Positions 8,477 to 16,757 of a stretch of 63,709 bases of DNA are shown in pieces. The position numbers and the translations under genes are program-made. The DNA lies in the NCBI GenBank assembly GCA_020832405.1, contig JAFIET010000013.1:1-63709 (forward strand), in the 5' to 3' direction. Within the stretch, counting starts at the first letter, position 1; every line of letters begins with the position of its first letter. This stretch comes from Balneolales bacterium (GTDB lineage Bacteria > Bacteroidota > Rhodothermia > Balneolales > Cyclonatronaceae). The notes under the pieces are model-generated. The model was not told where the DNA came from and did not search any database. It saw only the letters and a program-made list of their open reading frames with translations.

Positions 8477-9988
8477 TTACTGACCGATGGACTCTATGCC
8501 TTCCAGCCATTCGGGCAGAACGGTAAGGTCGATATCCCAGATGAGCGGTAGTACAAACACGGTGAACAGCACGATGATGATTACACCGATGATGTTCAGC
8601 CAGACACCAGCCCGCGCCATCTGAGGGATGGTAACAAAGCTGCTGCCGAATACGACGGCATTGGGCGGGGTAGCAACCGGCAGCATGAAGGCGAAGGAGG
8701 CGGCGATGGTGGCGCCGATCATGAGTCCGTAGGGGTGCACGCTCATGGCAAGCGCCATACTCGCGAGGATGGGCATCAGCATGGTAGCTGTTGCGGTATT
8801 GGAGGTAACCTCGGTGAGCAGGATGGTGAGCAGGGCTACGGCGAAAATAAGGATGATGATGTTGAAGCCGGACAGGAACATCAGGGAGTTGGCGATCCAG
8901 GCGGCAAGGCCGGTTTGGCTGAAGCCGTGCGCGAGGGCAAGGCCGCCGCCGAAAAGCACCACTATACCCCAGGGAATTTTAACAGCGGTCTGCCAGTCGA
9001 GCAGGAAAACGCCCTGCTTGTAGTTGGATGGAAGGATGAACAGAATCATGGCGCCGGTGATGGCAATCGCAGCGTCGTTGAAAAAACCGAAGTCAACGAA
9101 ACCGCGCACAATCCATGCGGCGGCTACCAGACTAAACACCCCGAGGACCATTTTCTCCTCTTTGGACATCGGGCCCAGTTTTTTGAGTTCTTCGTTGATG
9201 AATTCACGGCCACCGGGCAGCTCTTTGATACGCAGCGGGAAGGCGACCTTGATAAGGTAGCCCCAACAGAGAATAAGCATGATGGCGGCAAGCGGCACTC
9301 CGTAAAGCATCCAGAGGGCGAAGCTGATCTGCTGATCGAAAAGGGTTTCTGCGACTCCTACAAAAACCGTGTTGGGCGGCGTACCGATGATGGTGCCCAC
9401 TCCGCCGATCGAACAGGCGTAGGCGATGCCGAGCATCAGCGCAATGGCAAAATGGAAGTTTTCGGGGCGGGTATCGACGCCCTGAACATTGTTTTTCTTT
9501 ACGATATCAGAGGCCTGCTTGATTACGGCAAGGCCGATGGGTACCATCATCATGGCGGTAGCAGTGTTGCTCACAAACATCGAAAGAATGGCGGAGGCAA
9601 TCATGAAACCCAGAATAATGCGGGCCGGTGCGGTACCCACAAGCTTAATTACGGAGAGCGCAATTCGCCGGTGCAGGTTCCATCGCTCCATGGTAACGGC
9701 GATAAAAAAACCGCCGATAAAAAGGTAGATGATCTGATTGGCATACTGCGCGGTTACCGAGCCGGTAGGCATAACCCCGAGCAGCGGGAAAAGGCTTATC
9801 GGAAGCAGCGCAACGGCGGCGATGGGCAGGGCTTCGCTCACCCACCAAACGGCCATGAGTACAGCAACAGCACCTACCATGTGGGCCTGCGTTGTGAGGG
9901 ATTCCGGGGTGGGCAGCAAAACTATCAGCAAAAATAGTGCGGGACCTAAAAAAAGGCCGATACGGGACCTGAGGTCATAGGTGCTCAT
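8477..9988 (-). CDS. DASS/SLC13-family sodium:anion symporter
   Basis: A 503-residue inner-membrane transporter with about 11-12 hydrophobic segments. Both sodium- and substrate-binding Ser-Asn-Thr motifs are present in paired form: SNTATAMMMVP in the first half and SNTATATMLMP in the second. This inverted-repeat arrangement defines the divalent anion:Na+ symporter family (VcINDY, SdcS, CitT). Typical substrates are succinate, fumarate, malate, citrate or sulfate. It is followed on the same strand by an anion porin gene 60 bp away. Substrate is not resolvable from sequence alone. The promoter should lie in 9989-10170, an AT-rich stretch where I cannot name precise boxes. Confidence 0.93.
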   Translation of the reverse strand: MSTYDLRSRIGLFLGPALFLLIVLLPTPESLTTQAHMVGAVAVLMAVWWVSEALPIAAVALLPISLFPLLGVMPTGSVTAQYANQIIYLFIGGFFIAVTMERWNLHRRIALSVIKLVGTAPARIILGFMIASAILSMFVSNTATAMMMVPIGLAVIKQASDIVKKNNVQGVDTRPENFHFAIALMLGIAYACSIGGVGTIIGTPPNTVFVGVAETLFDQQISFALWMLYGVPLAAIMLILCWGYLIKVAFPLRIKELPGGREFINEELKKLGPMSKEEKMVLGVFSLVAAAWIVRGFVDFGFFNDAAIAITGAMILFILPSNYKQGVFLLDWQTAVKIPWGIVVLFGGGLALAHGFSQTGLAAWIANSLMFLSGFNIIILIFAVALLTILLTEVTSNTATATMLMPILASMALAMSVHPYGLMIGATIAASFAFMLPVATPPNAVVFGSSFVTIPQMARAGVWLNIIGVIIIVLFTVFVLPLIWDIDLTVLPEWLEGIESIGQ

Positions 9989-10180
9989 AAAATCAGGGTT
10001 ATGTAATTGAAGGATTTACGAAGAGCGGTGTTTCGCTACCGGACTGCGCAGGGCATTGTATTGGTTGGCTAATAATCTAATTTGAATATCAGGGTTCAAT
10101 TATACTCAAAAAAGCGTTTCCTTTCAAAAATAATTTACGAGTCGCAGACAAAAAGCTACCCTGACTTTTAAAAAGCATAA

Positions 10181-10215
10181 AAAAAGCCCGCAATCTGATA
10201 TTGCGGGCTTTTTTT
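10181..10215. terminator. Intrinsic terminator after the Rrf2-family gene
   Basis: AAAAGCCCGCAAT (10182-10194) pairs perfectly with ATTGCGGGCTTTT (10200-10212), giving a 13-bp stem with a 5-base loop. Strong A/T runs flank both sides. It is oriented to end minus-strand transcripts from 10257. Confidence 0.88.
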
Positions 10216-10256
10216 ATACAAAATATATGAAAAGCGGCGGTTCAGTTTTCTTAAGG

Positions 10257-10709
10257 CTACCGCCTGCGGTCAAACTTCAGGCGAAGGTCGAACCACTCTT
10301 CCGTCATGCCGTTACTTGCATCTTCGATGGTGGTTTGCTCGAGCCACATCTGTATTTCAGTACGCATGTTGGACCAGGTTTCGTGAAACGGGCAGGGCTC
10401 GATATGTCCGCAGCCGGGTATGCCAAGAAAACACTTTTCGAAAAAATCGCTGCCGTCGATGGCGTTCACGATATCGATAAGGCGGATATCTTTGGGTTCT
10501 TTAAGCAGATATACGCCACCGTTCAGCCCCCTGCGGGTGTCGATAATTTTATGCGGAACAAGCCGGGCAAGCGTTTGGGACAGATAAGCTGCAGGGCAAT
10601 TTAAGGGACGTGCAAGGTCACCGGCTGAAACGGCTTTACCCATTGGCTCACGTGCGAGCGCAATGATGGCTGAAATAGTGTATTGAGCACCTTGTGACAA
10701 TAATTGCAT
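10257..10709 (-). CDS. Rrf2-family transcriptional regulator, probable Fe-S sensor
   Basis: A 150-residue Rrf2/IscR/NsrR-type regulator. The winged helix (about 1-65) contains the recognition-helix region AAYLSQTLARL and the wing RGLNGGVYL. Three cysteines in CFLGIPGC and EPCPFH (C-x6-C-x5-C) lie in the usual cluster-binding loop, so it probably senses iron, oxygen, NO or redox state through a [2Fe-2S] or [4Fe-4S] cluster. The exact ligand set is inferred from spacing. No obvious target such as isc/suf genes is adjacent, and the upstream AT-rich region has an inverted repeat that could be its own operator. Confidence 0.9.
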   Translation of the reverse strand: MQLLSQGAQYTISAIIALAREPMGKAVSAGDLARPLNCPAAYLSQTLARLVPHKIIDTRRGLNGGVYLLKEPKDIRLIDIVNAIDGSDFFEKCFLGIPGCGHIEPCPFHETWSNMRTEIQMWLEQTTIEDASNGMTEEWFDLRLKFDRRR

Positions 10710-10746
10710 ACGGGCTGTTTCTTTTGAAATGGGTTTGAGAACTTGG

Positions 10747-10789
10747 AATCTGAAATATATACATAATAATATAATTTATAAATCAGATT
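10747..10789. promoter_or_regulatory. Candidate operator/promoter of the Rrf2-family gene
   Basis: Inverted repeat AATCTGA (10747-10753) / TCAGATT (10783-10789) with A/T-only sequence between, 38-80 bases upstream of the regulator start on its strand. Rrf2 proteins often autoregulate from such AT-rich palindromes. The half-sites are short and far apart, so this is tentative. Confidence 0.3.
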
Positions 10790-10831
10790 TATGCGCAAAA
10801 GAACAACAAGATTAAGGGCTTGCAGCTGCAA

Positions 10832-11344
10832 TCAGTTGCAGCTGTTCATTACACGGTTAAACCGGAATGTAACCGGTTTGTCGGATCTTGGGAGGCTAAC
10901 AATATGAAAAGGTGTGGTAATGACGGTTAGGTAAGCACAGGAGGGGTCAGGAAATTCATTTCGTACCCAAATCTGAAAACGATCTTCCTGTTCATCAAAG
11001 CCTGTTATCTCAATATTGTAGCCGGAGCTGTTGCTTTCCCCCAACCAAACCGCTGCAACCATTCTTTTACTAAAATCGATTTCCGGAAATGGATCAGAGA
11101 ATCCTCCCTTTTCGAATTCGCGGGCAAGCGATTCATATGCGTCCTGCGATTGAATAAGGAGTTCAAAAACAGCTTCGTCATCACCTGGCTGAAAAGGAGC
11201 ATAATTTCCTTTGGCAATGCTGAGGGGTTCCGGGGTTTCAGCTTGGTTTTCCATCTGCAAATTTTTGGATTGCGAGCAGGCACTTGCATAAATAAGGAGG
11301 ACTGCGGTAAACAAGAGTCCAAATATAGGGGAAGTGTTCTTCAT
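10832..11344 (-). CDS. PrcB-like C-terminal domain lipoprotein
   Basis: About 170 residues from the ATG at 11344. A TTG three codons upstream is less likely. A lipoprotein signal ends at lipobox SAC (about Cys23). The mature domain contains DAYESLAREF, then IDFSKRMVAAVWLGE and GYNIEITGFDE. This matches the PrcB_C pattern of a VDFsKemVvavflG strand followed by a GYxI strand, seen in PrcB of the Treponema protease complex and many stand-alone lipoproteins. No protease gene is adjacent. It probably acts in the periplasm; its role is unknown. It is separated from the Rrf2 gene by 122 bp on the same strand. Confidence 0.7.
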   Translation of the reverse strand: MKNTSPIFGLLFTAVLLIYASACSQSKNLQMENQAETPEPLSIAKGNYAPFQPGDDEAVFELLIQSQDAYESLAREFEKGGFSDPFPEIDFSKRMVAAVWLGESNSSGYNIEITGFDEQEDRFQIWVRNEFPDPSCAYLTVITTPFHIVSLPRSDKPVTFRFNRVMNSCN

Positions 11345-11353
11345 AGTTAACAA

Positions 11354-11660
11354 TTATTTAGCGTTTTGGTAAGCTATTATATCTACGGAGATGATGATAA
11401 TCAATTGTTTTGAAGTAATTAAGGGTACAGGGGGCTCGGGGTTTTAAATCGAGGATTAAGTGTAAAAAATAAGATACGTATTTGTACTGTTATCAATAAT
11501 ACGTAGTTTAACGTAGCAAATAACGAAGTTCAGTGTATGAACACTGTGAGATGGCCATTTAGGCAAAAGTGCTTTGAGCGATGAGGCCTACACTGGTAAA
11601 GGTTGGCAACTTGAATTTATTATTCGCTTCTAAAATCAAAAAACGACGGTACACTCAAAT
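11354..11660. other. AT-rich divergent intergenic region
   Basis: A 307-bp region between the PrcB-like lipoprotein and the AP2-like gene. It holds an inverted repeat ACGTATT (11476-11482) / AATACGT (11498-11504) and a further direct copy of ACGTAG at about 11501 and 11511, which could be a protein-binding region. No open frame or RNA was recognised. Confidence 0.35.
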
Positions 11661-12257
11661 ATGGAATTTAAAACAGAAGCTCCTGCGAAAAGAATTCAGA
11701 AAAGGAAAAAGTCGGTTGAGAAGTCAGATACCAACAACATGAAAGGTATCAGCAGAATTGACTCTAAAGGAACCCACGGCTGGTATGTTCGTGTGTACAA
11801 AAACGGGAAAACATATTCCAAGCTCTACTCCGACAGCAAATACAACGGGAAAGAACGGGCTTTAAAGTTTGCACAAAAAGCACGGGAATTAGCCCTTGAA
11901 ACTATAAGCAAAATACCCGACAAGCCCATTCGCAGGCTTGTAACCCGGGATAAACGAAATAAGTCAGGCGTGGTAGGTGTAAGTAAAACCCAGAAAACGC
12001 TGAAAAGCGGGAAGGTAAATCATTATTACCAGGTAACCTGGTCGCCCAAACCCGGAAAAATAAAAAACCGGCAATGGAGTGTTCACAAATACGGTGATGA
12101 AAAAGCCTTCGAGCTTGCCAAATCATTTCGGGATGAAGTAATGCTTGATATTTACGGAGAGCGCTACGAAGACTACCTGAAAACACAGGATGAAACGGAC
12201 TCAAATAACAATGAGCATGTAGCTGAAGCCGAATCAGCACACGGTGCTTTTGCCTAA
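11661..12257 (+). CDS. Protein with two tandem AP2/ERF-like domains
   Basis: A 198-residue basic protein. Two segments have the AP2/integrase-N-like pattern of a three-stranded sheet with a final helix: residues about 28-78 (GISRIDSKGTHGWYVRVYKN, then a helix with KERALKFAQKARE) and about 98-165 (GVVGVSKTQK, YYQVTWSPKPG, then a helix with KAFELAKSFRDEV). Flanking N- and C-termini are low complexity (Lys-rich, then Asp/Asn-rich). Bacterial AP2-like domains occur in homing endonucleases and small DNA-binding proteins. No nuclease motif is present here, so a DNA-binding or regulatory role is inferred. The gene is visibly AT-richer than its neighbours, suggesting acquisition. A terminator follows at 12307. 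Confidence 0.6.
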   Translation: MEFKTEAPAKRIQKRKKSVEKSDTNNMKGISRIDSKGTHGWYVRVYKNGKTYSKLYSDSKYNGKERALKFAQKARELALETISKIPDKPIRRLVTRDKRNKSGVVGVSKTQKTLKSGKVNHYYQVTWSPKPGKIKNRQWSVHKYGDEKAFELAKSFRDEVMLDIYGERYEDYLKTQDETDSNNNEHVAEAESAHGAFA

Positions 12258-12306
12258 TCTTAAAAGCGGCCGGTAGTAAAGTTGAACGTTCTTCAAATGG
12301 TAATAC

Positions 12307-12348
12307 AGGGCCTCAGACAGAAAAACATCTGTCTGAAGCCCTTTTTAT
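12307..12348 (+). terminator. Intrinsic terminator after the AP2-like gene
   Basis: A 14-bp stem AGGGCCTCAGACAG (12307-12320) / CTGTCTGAAGCCCT (12329-12342), with one mismatch, followed by TTTTTATTG. Confidence 0.8.
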
Positions 12349-12950
12349 TGCTGCCCCGGGCTGAAGCCACATTTAATTTGAGATAAGCGCATTTCGCGAT
12401 TAAGGAGAACCCCCCGGGCCTTTAAACACCGTTTTTATTAAATGATGGAAGCATGAAACTGCCTGCTATCAAAATTGAAGTCTTTTGCATATCTTGGCAG
12501 GATATTTAAAGCTTAATAGTTGCTTTAAATCCGGATATGATAAACCTGGCACTGCGCTGCTTCGTGCAGCAGATAACAAGCCGGGAATCAGATCTGCGCT
12601 CTTTGCCTGACTGAGTAACGAATTTTGTGCGTAACAGCTCAAAAGCATGATTAGAATGGTGGCATTCAGGTAAGCAAACCTGAATGCAATCGGGTTTTGC
12701 AGCTTATGTACGTATGGCAGTCTTTAAGACCGTAAAGATACGAGCCGCATGTTATTACCCCGGGTTCACGCCCCGCCCGTAAACAGTTCCATCAGATATT
12801 TGTTTAAACAGACTGAAAGCACCTGAATATTAAAGGCAAAGCAGTCAGCTTGTATCGACGCCATGCATTTGACCCAAACCAAAACGGCACTCACAAGCAG
12901 TCTAAACCGGATTTAAGGCAAAATAAACATCATTTTTAATTTAGTCTGAT
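12349..12950 (+). other. Long leader region before the DEAD-box helicase gene
   Basis: About 600 bp with no convincing open frame. It contains a perfect 9-bp hairpin GCATTCAGG (12663-12671) / CCTGAATGC (12680-12688) and several weaker pairings. DEAD-box helicase genes often have long structured 5' leaders used in cold-shock or autoregulatory control, so this may be one. The other possibility is a small RNA gene, but no known RNA family was recognised. Confidence 0.35.
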
Positions 12951-14735
12951 TTGTTATTTACTGATTTCGACCTCAGCACTGAGGTGCTCGACGGTATTCT
13001 GGATATGGGTTTTGATACCCCAACTGAAATTCAGAAAGAAGCTATTCCTATTGCCCTTGCCGGCAAAAACCTCCTTGGTACATCATATACAGGTTCCGGA
13101 AAAACAGCAGCATTTGTAATTCCGGTAATACAAAAAATACTTTCAAGCCGAAAATCGGGCATACAGGCCCTGGTGCTTGCCCCAACACGTGAACTCGCCC
13201 AGCAAATTGACGAACAGTTCATGGCTTTGGGCTATCACGCGAACATTTCAAGCGCCTGTGTTTACGGCGGTTCAGACTGGTCGGCTCAGGAGAAGGCGAT
13301 GAAAGCCGGCGTAAATGTAGTCGTTGCCACACCCGGCCGCTTGCTCGATCAGATGAAAATCACAACCTACGATTTCAGCAATATTGATGTGCTGATTTTG
13401 GATGAAGCTGATCGCATGCTCGATATGGGGTTTCTGCCTGATGTTAGAAGCATCATAAACCGGATTCCTTCAAACCGCCAAACCCTGCTTTTTTCTGCTA
13501 CAGTAACACCGAGGATTGAAAGTCTTGCCAATGAATTTACACAGGGAGGTTTTGAACGGATTGCCGTAGGCCGGATTGCACCTGCTGCCGGTATCGATCA
13601 GTACTACTACAAAATAGACGACGCCCGCAAAAAAGATCTGCTGATTCACCTCTTTAAAGAACAGCAGTGGCATTCTGCTATCGTTTTCGCTTCAACCAAG
13701 CGTGGGGTGGATTTGCTCTCACGTTCGCTTAATAAAATGGGCGTTGCCGTTGAGAGTATGCACGGCGACAAAGAACAGAAAGACCGTGAAGCAACCTTAG
13801 AGCGCTTCCGCAGCGGCAAAACCAAGGTCATTGTTGCAACAGATGTGATGAGCCGTGGCATAGATGTTGATGATATCTCCCATATCATCAATTACGATGT
13901 GCCTAACGACGAGGATGATTACATCCACCGTATCGGCCGCACTGCACGGGCTGAATCCACCGGAACAGCCATTACCTTTGTATCCCGCCGCGACTGGCGT
14001 TCCATGCTTCAGATTATGGATGCAAAAGGGCTGGAAATCAAGGAAGGTCAGGTACCTGAAGAAATTGCTGGTGCAGCACAGCAGGATGGCGATGCAGAAC
14101 AGGATAACCGCGAACGGGGTGGTCGGGGCAGGAATGCGGGCCGGAGCCGGGGTTCATCCGGCAGGGGAAGCCGGCCCCGCGAAGACAGACCGCAGCCAAG
14201 GCACGAAGACACCGCAGTGCAGCAGACACCTGATACGCAGGAAGAAAGCCCTGCCCCAAAAAACAATGAAGAAGAACAAAAAGGCTCCGACAGGCCAAAG
14301 CGCAGGCCAAAATCCAGAAGAAGAAAAAAACCACAGGGGGCTGATTCGGAAACTTCCGGACAGGATCAGAACGGTGAAAACCGAAAAACAGCCGCTACCA
14401 AAAGTGCTGACGACGACGGACAGCAAGTACGAAAGAAGAAGCGCCGTAACCGTAAGCCGCGTCAGAAAAGATCACAGGATTCTAACAGTGGTGAGGCAAA
14501 TCAGCAGCCCTCACGCAGTAAAACTTCTGATAACCCGTCTTCGGGCCGCCGTCGGGCTCCGGGTCGGAGCCGGCCTCCAAAGAAGACCGGCGACCGAAGC
14601 GAAGTGATACGCCAACAGGAGAAAAAAATCGAACAGGTACAGCAAAGCAGCCTCAATTTCCCGGAAAAACAAACATCAAAAGCCACAGAAAACGCCGGCT
14701 TTTGGGGGAAACTTAAGAAGAAAATTCTGGGATAA
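12951..14735 (+). CDS. DEAD-box ATP-dependent RNA helicase, RhlE/DeaD-like with long basic tail
   Basis: A 594-residue protein. The helicase core (about 1-370) shows the Q motif PTEIQ, motif I TGSGKT, Ia PTRELA, motif II DEAD, motif III SAT, motif IV-V FASTKRG and TDVMSRGIDV, and motif VI HRIGRTAR. Residues about 375-580 are a disordered tail rich in Arg, Gly, Lys, Gln and Ser (for example GGRGRNAGRSRGSSGRGSR), suited to RNA binding. The tail ends with a conserved-looking short helix WGKLKKKILG. Such helicases unwind RNA in ribosome assembly and mRNA turnover. The start is a TTG at 12951: an in-frame TAG lies three codons upstream, and the next ATG falls after the Q-motif region begins. The non-ATG start plus long leader hints at translational control. 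Confidence 0.93.
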   Translation: MLFTDFDLSTEVLDGILDMGFDTPTEIQKEAIPIALAGKNLLGTSYTGSGKTAAFVIPVIQKILSSRKSGIQALVLAPTRELAQQIDEQFMALGYHANISSACVYGGSDWSAQEKAMKAGVNVVVATPGRLLDQMKITTYDFSNIDVLILDEADRMLDMGFLPDVRSIINRIPSNRQTLLFSATVTPRIESLANEFTQGGFERIAVGRIAPAAGIDQYYYKIDDARKKDLLIHLFKEQQWHSAIVFASTKRGVDLLSRSLNKMGVAVESMHGDKEQKDREATLERFRSGKTKVIVATDVMSRGIDVDDISHIINYDVPNDEDDYIHRIGRTARAESTGTAITFVSRRDWRSMLQIMDAKGLEIKEGQVPEEIAGAAQQDGDAEQDNRERGGRGRNAGRSRGSSGRGSRPREDRPQPRHEDTAVQQTPDTQEESPAPKNNEEEQKGSDRPKRRPKSRRRKKPQGADSETSGQDQNGENRKTAATKSADDDGQQVRKKKRRNRKPRQKRSQDSNSGEANQQPSRSKTSDNPSSGRRRAPGRSRPPKKTGDRSEVIRQQEKKIEQVQQSSLNFPEKQTSKATENAGFWGKLKKKILG

Positions 14736-14839
14736 TTCTTCGTACCTTTGGAACATTAAGATGTGCATAAAAAAATCGCTTCTTTCTGGAAGCGCTTTTT
14801 CAGAATAGATTCAACGATTATATCAAATTTATTGCTTTT

Positions 14840-16243
14840 ATGGAAAACCTGCGTTTTTTTGAACAGGTGAACCTCAATTTCGATCGTGCTGCGAAATATG
14901 TGAAGTTCACCGATGGTCTGCTTGAGCAGATCAAAGCCTGCAATACCGTATGTCATTTCACCTTCCCGCTGAAGCGGGATAACGGCTCCATCGAAACCAT
15001 CCATGCATGGCGGGCCGAGCACAGCCATCATAAGCTGCCCACCAAAGGCGGTATCCGCTACAGTATGATGGTGAACGAAGATGAGGTAAAAGCCCTCGCC
15101 GCACTCATGACCTATAAGTGTGCCGTTGTTGATGTGCCGTTTGGCGGAGCAAAAGGTGGTGTCAGAATCGACCGCCGAAACTACTCCACCGCCGAGCTTG
15201 AGCGCATCACACGACGCTTCACCTTTGAGCTCGTAAGCAAAAACTTCATTGGTCCTGATATTGACGTGCCCGCCCCCGACTACGGAACCGGCGAGCAGGA
15301 AATGGCCTGGATCGTTGATACCTACACGGCCATCAGCCCGTCTCTCAATGCTTTGGGATGCGTTACCGGCAAACCGATAGGTCTTGGCGGCATCCGTGGC
15401 CGCACGGAAGCTACCGGCCGAGGGGTATTCTTTGGGGTGAGGGAAGCCTGCGATAACAAAGAGGATATGAAAGCCCTCGGCCTTGAACCCGGTTTAGCAG
15501 GCAAACGCGTGATCGTGCAGGGCTTCGGGAATGTGGGCTATCACTCAGCCAAATATCTGATGGAAGCCGATGCCAAAATTATTGCAATCTGCGAGTGGGA
15601 CGGCGCCGTTTACAACGAAGACGGCATCGATATCATCGCGCTCGATCTTCACCGCAAAGAACACAAAACCATTACGACCTTCCCCGGGGTAACTCTCATT
15701 AAAGACAGCCGCAGCGCGATGGAGCTTGATTGCGATATTCTGGTGCCCGCCGCACTCGAAGGCCAGATCAATGCTGAAAACGCACCCCGCATCAAGGCAA
15801 AAATTATTGCAGAAGCTGCTAACGGCCCTACAACGCAGGAAGCCCACGACATCATCAAAAGCCGCGGTGCCCTGGTAATTCCTGATAATTACCTGAATGC
15901 CGGCGGGGTTACGGTTTCTTATTTTGAATGGCTCAAAAACCTTTCTCACGTTCGCTTTGGCCGGATGGACCGCCGCTTCGAGGAAAACTCAGCCCGCCGC
16001 ATGCTCGATGCCATGCAGGTGATGACCAGCAGAAGCCTCTCTGATGAGGACATTTCGAAGCTCGCACACGGCGCAAGTGAAGCTGATCTCGTAGATTCCG
16101 GCCTTGAAGACACCATGATTACAGCCTACAATGAAATCAACGAAATCCGCAAGTTTCACGGTATTGACCTGCGCACAGCAGCTTTTGTGAGCGCAATTAA
16201 AAAGGTGGGCAGTATTTATGAGCGCATGGGCATTTTCCCGTAA
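14840..16243 (+). CDS. Glutamate dehydrogenase (Glu/Leu/Phe/Val dehydrogenase family)
   Basis: A 467-residue cytoplasmic enzyme. It carries out reversible oxidative deamination of glutamate to 2-oxoglutarate and ammonia with NAD(P). The substrate-binding and catalytic lysines lie in [13 protein letters not shown] and [15 protein letters not shown]. The dinucleotide fold starts at [10 protein letters not shown] (GxGxxG). [16 protein letters not shown] and EAANGPTT are typical of the family. The length fits GDH rather than leucine dehydrogenase, but the latter subfamilies cannot be excluded by eye. It starts with ATG 104 bp after the helicase stop. With gltBD at the right edge it forms part of the ammonia/glutamate node. 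Confidence 0.92.
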   Translation: MENLRFFEQVNLNFDRAAKYVKFTDGLLEQIKACNTVCHFTFPLKRDNGSIETIHAWRAEHSHHKLPTKGGIRYSMMVNEDEVKALAALMTYKCAVVDVPFGGAKGGVRIDRRNYSTAELERITRRFTFELVSKNFIGPDIDVPAPDYGTGEQEMAWIVDTYTAISPSLNALGCVTGKPIGLGGIRGRTEATGRGVFFGVREACDNKEDMKALGLEPGLAGKRVIVQGFGNVGYHSAKYLMEADAKIIAICEWDGAVYNEDGIDIIALDLHRKEHKTITTFPGVTLIKDSRSAMELDCDILVPAALEGQINAENAPRIKAKIIAEAANGPTTQEAHDIIKSRGALVIPDNYLNAGGVTVSYFEWLKNLSHVRFGRMDRRFEENSARRMLDAMQVMTSRSLSDEDISKLAHGASEADLVDSGLEDTMITAYNEINEIRKFHGIDLRTAAFVSAIKKVGSIYERMGIFP

Positions 16244-16331
16244 GCGAATCTGAGCCAGCGAGGAAAACACACCACTCCTGAGCGGTCAAACTGTAAAGGG
16301 GCGCATCGAAGGCCGGGAAGCTGATCATCTC

Positions 16332-16356
16332 TTGCCTTGCCTTGCCTTGCCTTGTC
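16332..16356. repeat. (CTTGC)n short tandem repeat
   Basis: Four to five uninterrupted copies of a 5-bp unit (CTTGC) directly before the inverted repeat element, in non-coding sequence. Confidence 0.8.
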
Positions 16357-16370
16357 CGTCTCCCTCTGAT

Positions 16371-16462
16371 TTTTTTTGGGGGGGGAAACGCCTTGCGCAT
16401 CACTGGCTGCAGTGCTTGTGGAAAATCCCAAATCGGCGGATTAGCCCGTGCTTTTGCGCCTG
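16371..16462 (+). repeat. Dispersed intergenic repeat, copy R3 (left arm of a long inverted repeat)
   Basis: Reads T-run, G-run, GAAACGCC, TTGCGCATCACTGGCTGCAG, then ATCCCAAATCGGCGGATTAG and CCCGTGCTTTT. The copy at 16533-16626 is its inverted partner, with exact matches of about 19 and 31 bases. Found between gdh and htpX. Confidence 0.8.
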
Positions 16463-16532
16463 TTACTCGCGGATTGGGTGTACCCTGCCGGATTTACACA
16501 GGTTTTAGGCTTACTGATGGGATAGCGAAACT

Positions 16533-16626
16533 GCCCCCCCAAAAAAAGCACGGGCTAATCCGCCGATTTGGGATGGCACGAGCAGCACTGCAGCCAGTGA
16601 TGTGCACGGAGTATTCCCAAAAATAA
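16533..16626 (-). repeat. Dispersed intergenic repeat, copy R4 (right arm)
   Basis: Reverse complement of the R3 arm. On the minus strand it begins TTATTTTTGGGAATACTCCG and carries GTGCACATCACTGGCTGCAG, then the exact block shared with R3. At its outer end it matches copies R1 and R2 (CTCCGTGCACATCAC) better than R3 does, so R3 is the more decayed arm there. Confidence 0.8.
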
Positions 16627-16683
16627 CAGCACCGGGAATGCCAAAGCATACTGACTTCAGCCTGCAACGGTGCGGACAACATT

Positions 16684-16726
16684 AAAAAAAGGCCGCTGTT
16701 CCGAACGGAGCAGCGGCCTTTTTTTG
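16684..16726. terminator. Intrinsic terminator between gdh and htpX
   Basis: A perfect 15-bp stem AAAAAAAGGCCGCTG (16684-16698) / CAGCGGCCTTTTTTT (16711-16725). It serves the minus-strand htpX group and possibly both strands. Confidence 0.9.
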
Positions 16727-16757
16727 AGATTTAGGCTGTGATGGTGGCTGGCCAATA

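Noticed and set aside
12700-12800. tRNA-like sequence with a GGTTCACGCC segment
   Set aside because: The bases around it do not form an acceptor stem, D arm or anticodon arm.
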